NCBI GenBank assembly: GCA_910577405.1
Contig: CAJTMG010000034.1
Span: forward strand, 1 to 21,234
Direction of reading: 5' to 3'
Length of the DNA stretch: 21,234 bases
Source: an uncultured Oscillibacter sp.
Lineage (GTDB): Bacteria; Bacillota; Clostridia; Oscillospirales; Oscillospiraceae
The notes under the pieces are model-generated. The model saw only the letters and a list, made by a program, of their open reading frames with translations. It was not told the DNA's origin and made no database searches. The translations under genes were made by a program, and so were the position numbers. Shown in pieces: positions 20,569-21,234 of the stretch (position 1 is the stretch's first letter; every line of letters starts with the position of its first letter).

Positions 20569-21234
20569 ATGAAAGATCTTTATGTCGTCAACTGCTGCCG
20601 CACCGCAATTGGTTCCTTTGGCGGCTCTCTGAAGGACGTGCCCGCCGCCGAGCTGGGCGCCATCGTGGTCAAGGAAGCCCTCAGCCGCGCCGGCGTCGCC
20701 CCGGAGAACGTGGATGAGGTCATGTTCGGCTGCATCCTGACCGCCGGACTGGGCCAGAACGTTGCCCGTCAGGTCGCTGTCAAGGCCGGCATCCCTTACG
20801 CCGTTCCCGCTTACACTGTGGGCATGGTCTGCGGTTCCGGCATGAAGTCCGTGATTGAAGCCGCTCGTTCTATCCTGGCCGGGGATTCCGATGTCGTCGT
20901 CTGCGGCGGTACCGAGAACATGAGCGCCGCTCCCTTCGCTTCCTTCGACGCCCGCTGGGGTGCTCGTATGGGTGACAAGAAGCTGGTGGACACCATGATT
21001 AAGGACGGTCTCTGGGACGCGTTCAATAACTATCATATGGGCACCACCGCCGAGAATATCTGCGACGTGTGGGGCATCACCCGTGAAGAGCTGGACGCTT
21101 TCGGTGTGTCCTCTCAGCAGAAGACCGAGGCTGCTCAGAAGGCCGGCAAGTTTGAGGATGAGATCGTGGCCGTCCCCGTGAAGGTCAAGAAGCAGATCGT
21201 GGATTTCAAGGTCGACGAATTCCCCCGCGCCGGC
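20569..21234 (+). CDS. thlA: Acetyl-CoA acetyltransferase (thiolase), N-terminal 222 residues; gene continues past the window
   Basis: The enzyme condenses two acetyl-CoA to acetoacetyl-CoA, the entry step of butyrate formation in Clostridia. The sequence begins MKDLYVVNCCRTAIGSFGGS, a typical thiolase start (V-x-x-x-RTAIG-x-FGG). It contains GQNVARQVAVKAGIP and the active-site segment TVGMVCGSGMKSV with nucleophile C88, then VVVCGGTENMSAAPF and HMGTTAENI. The usual Asn in 'TVNMVCGSG' is Gly here. ATG 20569 has GGAGG seven bases upstream. The reading frame is open to the last base, so the second half with the catalytic His and second Cys lies beyond. The promoter and two Rex-like operators in front suggest redox control. 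Acyl chain preference cannot be read from the fragment, so acetyl-CoA specificity rests on family similarity. Confidence 0.93.
   Translation, partial: MKDLYVVNCCRTAIGSFGGSLKDVPAAELGAIVVKEALSRAGVAPENVDEVMFGCILTAGLGQNVARQVAVKAGIPYAVPAYTVGMVCGSGMKSVIEAARSILAGDSDVVVCGGTENMSAAPFASFDARWGARMGDKKLVDTMIKDGLWDAFNNYHMGTTAENICDVWGITREELDAFGVSSQQKTEAAQKAGKFEDEIVAVPVKVKKQIVDFKVDEFPRAG

Overview
The window looks like chromosomal DNA of a motile, endospore-lineage, butyrate-forming Clostridia, most likely an Oscillospiraceae (Intestinimonas/Oscillibacter/Flavonifractor-like). This placement is inferred from fairly GC-rich coding sequence, strong Shine-Dalgarno sites, sigma-A type promoters, a flagellin tail, the Firmicutes glmU-prs-pth-mfd gene order, a SpoIIQ-like M23 protein, and a thiolase gene flanked by Rex-like boxes. 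No mobile element, CRISPR array, tRNA or rRNA was seen.

Layout, left to right. (1) 1-114: C-terminal end of a flagellin, then a bidirectional terminator. (2) 232-2800, minus strand: a four-gene operon of a 59-aa membrane protein, a DUF2975 membrane protein, a YozG-like Cro/C1 regulator and a DUF4153/DUF4173-type polytopic membrane protein. Its promoter overlaps an array of sites in 21-bp register. (3) 2801-3258: a gene-poor, signal-dense intergenic region. It holds the promoter of the minus operon, a candidate ~100-nt small RNA gene with its own promoter and terminator, and the marR promoter with a palindromic operator. The sRNA and marR promoters share a 12-bp element next to their -35 boxes. 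(4) 3259-7311, plus strand: marR and two overlapping ABC exporter half-transporters whose motifs indicate a heterodimer with one degenerate ATP site. (5) 7368-8093, minus: a membrane-anchored M23 (LytM) peptidase whose ribosome binding site lies in a 10-bp hairpin.

(6) 8333-12853, minus: trmL, pgk, tpiA and gpmI, a lower-glycolysis cluster without gap or eno, with its own tpiA promoter and a strong terminator after gpmI. (7) 13194-20357, plus: a short GlmU-like protein in the glmU position, then prs, pth, mfd and a parvulin-type lipoprotein. This matches the gcaD-prs-spoVC-mfd order of Bacillus, but the glmU slot holds only a reduced copy. (8) 20569-21234, plus: start of an acetyl-CoA acetyltransferase gene whose promoter lies between two Rex-like operators exactly 100 bp apart.

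The most novel items are the candidate sRNA with its shared promoter element, the GlmU relic, the paired Rex boxes at thl, and the 21-bp periodic operator array. All are read directly from sequence; their functions are inferred.
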